From Drosophila miranda (lineage: Eukaryota > Arthropoda > Insecta > Diptera > Drosophilidae), in the NCBI RefSeq assembly GCF_003369915.1, contig NC_046673.1, positions 6,990,001-7,054,000 on the forward strand: 64,000 nucleotides of DNA, read 5' to 3'. Position 1 is the stretch's first letter, and each line of letters begins with the position of its first letter. A program made the translations under genes and the position numbers. Below the pieces are notes generated by a model. The model ran no database searches. It was not told where the DNA came from and saw nothing but the letters and a program-made list of their open reading frames with translations. Shown here in pieces: positions 59,541 to 64,000 of this stretch.

Positions 59541-59759
59541 ATTCAACAGAAATTCCCCACCATCCAGCCCCGCAACCCACTCGACAATCCGTTTGAAGAA
59601 CTCAGCGTCGACCAGCTCGACGATCCGCACATTCCCATTTTGTCATCTTCGCTGCAGCTAACCAGGCTCCATGGCCCCCAGGTAGATGGGCACCTGGAAT
59701 CACACCACACAAAGGATGTGTGGGGAAATTATCCACATGCACATGCCCCTCTGTACTAA
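59541..59759 (+). pseudogene. Exon-like open frame without a start codon
   Basis: A pyrimidine-rich acceptor-like site ending CAACAG (59544-59549) precedes an open frame to TAA at 59757-59759. The frame reads KFPTIQPRNPLDNPFEELS, then VDQLDDPHIPILSSSLQLT, and looks protein-coding. No ATG or partner exon was found, and I do not recognise the protein. It may be an exon fragment left after duplication. Confidence 0.4.
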
Positions 59760-59934
59760 CATCTTGGCTCACTCAAATTTCACAGTTTTATTTTGAAGAG
59801 TGAGAGGTTTTAGATTGGCTAACGACCCAACAAAATTTTGGATCAAGCTCAAACTGCCATTTGATTATGTTTATTAAACATACGAGTAAAATCTGCGTCC
59901 AACAAAGGGGGGAGGCGGGGGGTGTGCATTAAAG

Positions 59935-61080
59935 CTACTTGAAGAGCAGAGGCAACCTGCAGTGAGGCTCCGTCTGACTGGGATTGTCCGAATAGAGCGA
60001 CATGGTCCTAGCGGTGAGATCGAAAATGCCAACGGCAATGGTTTTGACCACCTCATCACAGCTGCCATTCTCGCGCCACACGCAATACATTCCCCCAGAG
60101 ACATCGCCCAGCATATGGCGCACATCCTGCTCGCTCGATGGCGGCTTGTAGGTGCCGAACGCCTGCATTCGCGATACGCTGGAGTCGACCATCAGAGCGT
60201 TGGCCTGATCCTGGCGTATGCGATCGAATCTAGGATCGAATCGAGAATTACTCAAGCTGCGCTAATGACTACTGGTAGATCTCTGGTACTCACTGATTCA
60301 CATGGTAGTTATGATTGCCCAAGGGTATCTCCTTGATGTTCAAAAGCGACTCATTCTTACGGTCTGGCGAAGGCGCCATCTCCACATTATAGAACATCTG
60401 GCGGGGATCGCTGTGAAATCAAGGAACAAGAAAACTGCAGACTGTTGACCGTTGACCAAAGTCCCTTTGATACTCACGCCAAGAAGGTAAAGTTAATGGA
60501 GCAGGCATCGGCTGCTCCCACACCTGCGTCCTTGAGCACCCTAAAAGCATCGTCCACATTGCTGGTGGCCAGCAGGGCTCGTGTCAAGAAGTGTCTCGCT
60601 AAAAAGCATTAAAGCCAACCCTCATTAAAGGTCTCTTATCCCATCGAAAGGGAAATGGGAAGTACACTCACGTGTCTTGCCACTGCGCAACAGCTCCGCA
60701 CTGATCGTATTGATGCTGAAGACCAGGCCATGATAATTCTGATTCATGGTGTAGCCGGGCAAGTGTCCGGCATAGCACAGGGACATAAAGTGCTCCTCCT
60801 TGACATTGTATTTGCCCTGCGGCTTGTCGCTGATGATGTGCGCGTCAACAAAATAGTAATGATTGAGGGATTCCGTCAGGGCATCCTCGGTGTGACCCAA
60901 CAGTCGCTATAAACGAGACGTTGCACTGTATTAAAGCAATCTTCTGGGGCTCCTCTAGGCTTTACCTACGCAATTCTTTTGGTTGACAATGATTGTGGAG
61001 CAGCCAGTCGGCTGGTTATTGTTGCGCGGCTGTAGCTTCAACGCCTGCGGCAGGATGTCGTCAAGGTGCAGGAGAAAGAG
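59935..61080 (-). CDS. t: tan (N-beta-alanyl-dopamine hydrolase), C-terminal 292 residues
   Basis: Five exons on the minus strand: 60970-61080, 60672-60906, 60478-60598, 60294-60410 and 59935-60229, joining in frame. Tan hydrolyses N-beta-alanyl-dopamine to dopamine for cuticle pigment, and carcinine to histamine in photoreceptor transmitter recycling. Motifs include QPTGCSTIIVNQ, where Gly-Cys is the autocleavage site that frees the catalytic Cys, then LLGHTEDALTE, HLPGYTMNQN and NPSQTEPHCRLPLLF at the end. Counting back from the 387-residue fly protein, the first visible residue is about 96, which places the Gly-Cys at 121-122 as expected. Exons encoding the first ~95 residues are not found. 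Past the acceptor at 61081 comes repeat DNA and then amplicon sequence, so this copy is 5'-truncated within the window. Confidence 0.85.
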
Positions 61081-63396
61081 CTGAAATATGATAAACGTTT
61101 TAAAAACAAAATTAAATATATATATTAAAATATAACCATGTACGTCTGCTAATCTCTTTATTTATAAGATATACAGCTGAAATTTTTCAAACAGCAGTAC
61201 CGTTCTTTACTGGACTTTTCGATAAAATATACCGTCCGACCCTCAGAAATATACCAAAATATACCGTCTCATTTGAAAAATATACCGTAAATGTACTGAC
61301 GAATTCATGTTCTATTTTACATATTCCTCGTTTTTAAAATTCCGTGGAATATTACTAGCTATACAGCACATTTATCTATGCCCGAATCATTTTATCCGAT
61401 TAATTAAACTATTCTCAACTTGACTGGTTTATTTTAAACACTTGCTTTTATTGAATTTTGCGTAAAAAGAGGTTTTAGCGAAATAAGTCGAACAAAAAAC
61501 AAGTAGCGAAATAGGTCAATCAAAACAAACGAAAAAGGAAATTGCTCAATTTTGATATTCCATTGAATAATGCTGACTAACTAAATCTCTCAGCAATGCC
61601 CACATAGTTTTATCCCATTGATGAATAAATTTTCTACAAGATTGGATAGTTTTTAATCCTTGCTTTTATTGTATTTATTGTAAAAACAGGGTTAAACGAA
61701 AAAGCTCAACAAAAAAAAGAGTCGCAATGTTGCTGGTATTTGAAGACGTGATGCGTGTATAGCCTTTGTACACCCTATTTCGCTAATTTTGTATGAAGAT
61801 CAAACGTAATTTATTTATTCTTTAGACATATTCAAGTACCTTATTAGTATCTTGCATATATTTATGTCGATCCTGATACCTACTGAGCCTTGGAAGACAA
61901 ACGTATTCACAATTCTATAACATTCATTTCCCCCAGGGTATGTGTGCATGGAATTAGCAACATGTTTGTGTATGGAATGGGACTCATTGTTGCTAAAGCG
62001 AAACTGCGGCGAATCGGGTATTGCCAAGCTATATAGATTTTCCCACTTAGCTTTATCGCATAGATAAATACATTTTTTACAAGATTGCTCCTTTTAATTA
62101 CCTTTATGTATTTTATTTTGACTAAAATACGGTTTTCAAGGAAATGTTGCCGCAACAGTGTGTATGGAATGGGACTCATTGTTTCTAAAGCGAACTGCGG
62201 CGAACTCAAATTCGATTCAAAAAACGACCAATTCTTTGTTCCGTTGAATAAAACTATCTATATAGAACATTTAGCCATGCCCACTCAATTTTGTACGATT
62301 GATGAATCCATTCTATACATGATTAGCGTATTCGAAATACTTGCATTTATTGGATTTCTATATAGCATTGAAAATGAAATTAATAAATGACAAAAATACC
62401 ATTTAGCACTAAAAAACACCACATGGGAGCGCGGCGAAAACCAGTATTTCTACAGTATGACCCTCAGAACAGCACCGAAATATATGGTCTCATTTGAAAA
62501 ATATACCGAGTGGTGCGCGCCAAATCGAACTTTTTTGAATGTGAGCGACAAGGATTTAAATGTTGTCAACCGGGCCTTTATCTATCCCCACATAATTTAA
62601 TACGATTAATGAATCAATTTTCTACTTAACTGGCTTATTTTTAATACTTGCTTTTGTTGGATTTTGCGTAAAAAAAGGTTTTAGCGAGAATGGTCAAACA
62701 AATGAAACGTGATAAAAAGTAATAAAACGTAAGAGAAAAATCGTTCCCATTGCTCAATTTCTTTATTCCGTTGAATAATTCTGACTAACTAAAACCTTTA
62801 GCTCTACCAACATAATTTTAGGCCATTAATGAATAAATTTTCTACCTGATTGACTACTTTTAAGTACTCCCTTTTATTGTATAGTGTTGAAAACAAGGTT
62901 TAAACAAAAAAGGTCAACAAAAAACAATGGTAACGTGAGTATGGAATGTCACGTCAATCGGAGTTTGGGCATAGGTATACCCTATTTGGTTAATATATGA
63001 AGAAACTGTTTTAAAACGTAATTAGTTAAAAAACTATCTCAGATTGTTATGTTTTAGACATATTAATGCATATGATTAGGGTCTTGTAAATATATCTCGA
63101 TCCCGATACCCATTCTTGGTTTCTGTAAGAAGACCAAAACCTTCAAAATATCGTTGAAATACCTTTTGAACAGAGACTGAATAGTTTTGGCCTATATTGG
63201 TGCATTAGATGACAAAAATTTTCTCAGTTCCATAAAATCCATTTCCCAGGGTATGCAAAATGTTGCTCAATCCGCGCAATGTTGGGGAACAATGCTGCTT
63301 GATTTCACGGCACATGAGTCTGCCTCATACAAATTGAATGCTGCCAGCAACATAACACGTAAGAAAACGTAAGTGGTTGCGTAATAATTTTTACGT
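61081..63396. repeat. Cluster of degenerate dispersed repeats
   Basis: At least five related blocks (about 61255-61450, 61550-61720, 62225-62360, 62500-62700, 62755-62930) carry versions of CCGTGGAATATTACTAGCTA, a GCCCA(C/A)-TTTT-GATTAATGAAT core and TTTTATTG(T/G)ATTT. A larger duplication links 61550-61940 with 62755-63255, about 1.2 kb apart; both end in CATTTCCC(CC)AGGGTATG. No gene is supported. Confidence 0.65.
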
Positions 63397-63765
63397 AGCT
63401 GGAGCTGGGGCTGGCATCGACATTGGCCTGCACGCCCATGGACATCTGCCCAGTGCCACGGAAATGGCCATCGGACACATTTACCAGGAGCTCATGGGCA
63501 TGAATTTCAATCAGGCCAATATACAGCAGCAGCAGCAGCAACACCACCACCAGCAGCAGCAGCAGCACCACCACCAGCAGCAGCAGCAGCACCACCACCA
63601 GCAGCAGCAGCAGCAGGCGGCTCTCCAGCAGCAGCAGCAGGCGGCTCTGAAGCAGCAGGCGGCTCTGAAGCAGCAGGCGGCTCTCCTCTCCTACGGCCAA
63701 AAGGCCGTAACAGCAACTGGCATAGTCCCTGACCCACGCGACGTATGTTCTCAAAGCGGTGTTTC
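63397..63765 (+). pseudogene. QH gene copy 12, internal exon 3 fragment
   Basis: Starts inside exon 3 at GCTGGAGCTGGGG, runs through the CAG/CAC tract and the SYGQKAVTATG codons to the donor after 63742, and ends in intron 3 at GGTGTTTC. It is flanked by repeat DNA on the left. Confidence 0.9.
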
Positions 63766-64000
63766 GGTTGCACAAAAAAAAATTGATTTATGGGAAATTT
63801 ATTTTATTTATGCGGAGTGGTCTACTAATACACGCTGAAGTTTCTCGGAATTACTGCCCGACACAGACGCCTACCACGACAGTGCTGCCCAGTCAGAGGT
63901 CGTGAAGGCTTGAGTGCTGTGTGTGCGTGTGTGTATCAGTGGATGAACTATTGGCAGCACTGGTTAATCTTTTTGTGTATTGGTGAACGAAAAATGCCGG
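63766..64000 (-). repeat. Inverted QH 5' flank fused to copy 12
   Basis: Reverse complement of the QH 5' flank (compare 55628-55860). It is joined directly to intron 3 of copy 12, so the unit is turned around within itself. The sequence continues past the window edge. Confidence 0.85.

Noticed and set aside
1-64000. CRISPR arrays, tRNA or rRNA genes
   Set aside because: Repeats here are long amplicons or microsatellites. No short direct repeats with unique spacers, no tRNA cloverleaf and no rDNA were recognised by eye.

Overview
The window is insect nuclear DNA, almost certainly Drosophila and probably the obscura group. It has short GT-AG introns of about 50-60 bp, DRE (TATCGATA) and Motif-1 (GGTCACACT) housekeeping promoter elements, long CAG/CAC tracts, a Ty3/gypsy LTR retrotransposon, and recognisable pieces of two fly genes: bazooka (Par-3) and tan. 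In D. melanogaster both genes are on the X. Here each is partial and surrounded by amplified, inverted sequence. That fits a Y, neo-Y or heterochromatic ampliconic region better than ordinary euchromatin, but this placement is inference.

The dominant structure is an array of about 3.05-kb composite units. Each full unit holds, in order: (a) the 3' exons of an RCC1-repeat protein gene; (b) about 1 kb with a polyadenylation signal and a DRE cluster; (c) a complete four-exon gene for an unidentified Gln/His-rich protein (called the QH gene here); (d) a short last-exon fragment of a gene pointing the other way. Twelve QH copies or fragments are present. Forward copies: 531, 4423, 22280, 25152, 36491, 43402 and 63397. 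Reverse copies: 38610-39809, 45083-46303, 48159-49313, 51169-52420 and 54295-55500. Five are uninterrupted from ATG to stop (36491, 39809, 46303, 49313, 55500; predicted 307-329 aa). The others are truncated or frameshifted. The RCC1-like part is truncated in nearly every unit, and most copies share a 25-bp frameshifting deletion, so the QH gene is the only complete gene the array carries.

The array contains two fold-back palindromes. The first (32960-43402) has arms of about 5.1-5.2 kb around a 91-bp spacer. The second (43402 to about 45840) has arms of about 1.1-1.2 kb around a 92-bp spacer, which is the same spacer sequence in the opposite orientation. An outer inverted pair (1556-5996 against about 53890-58345) flanks the whole array. 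A complete 8.3-kb Ty3/gypsy element (27133-35471, 4-bp target duplication TCTG) with intact gag and pol sits inside an RCC1 fragment. Its 3' end was copied into the opposite palindrome arm (40864-43402), so insertion came before the fold-back duplication.

Region by region: 1-1562, 5'-most QH copy, cut in exon 3. 1563-2894, spacer with repeat and promoter-like sequence. 2895-5996, first unit. 5997-6680, decayed coding remnants. 7015-8612, repeat, promoter, 5' UTR and first coding exon of bazooka with a frameshifting deletion. 8613-22279, non-coding sequence, presumably bazooka intron 1, with microsatellites, AT-rich repeats, Tc1-like remnants and one coding-like exon. 22280-58345, main array with the retrotransposon. 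58346-61080, three unrelated gene pieces: a small membrane-protein 3' exon, a Cbp80-like MIF4G fragment gene, and the C-terminal three quarters of tan. 61081-63396, degenerate dispersed repeats. 63397-64000, a rearranged amplicon fragment.

No rRNA, tRNA or CRISPR was seen. The most interesting possibility is that this is an ampliconic, possibly sex-linked multicopy gene locus whose palindromes could be transcribed into hairpin RNAs matching the QH and RCC1-like genes. The sequence shows the structure. The RNA function is a hypothesis.
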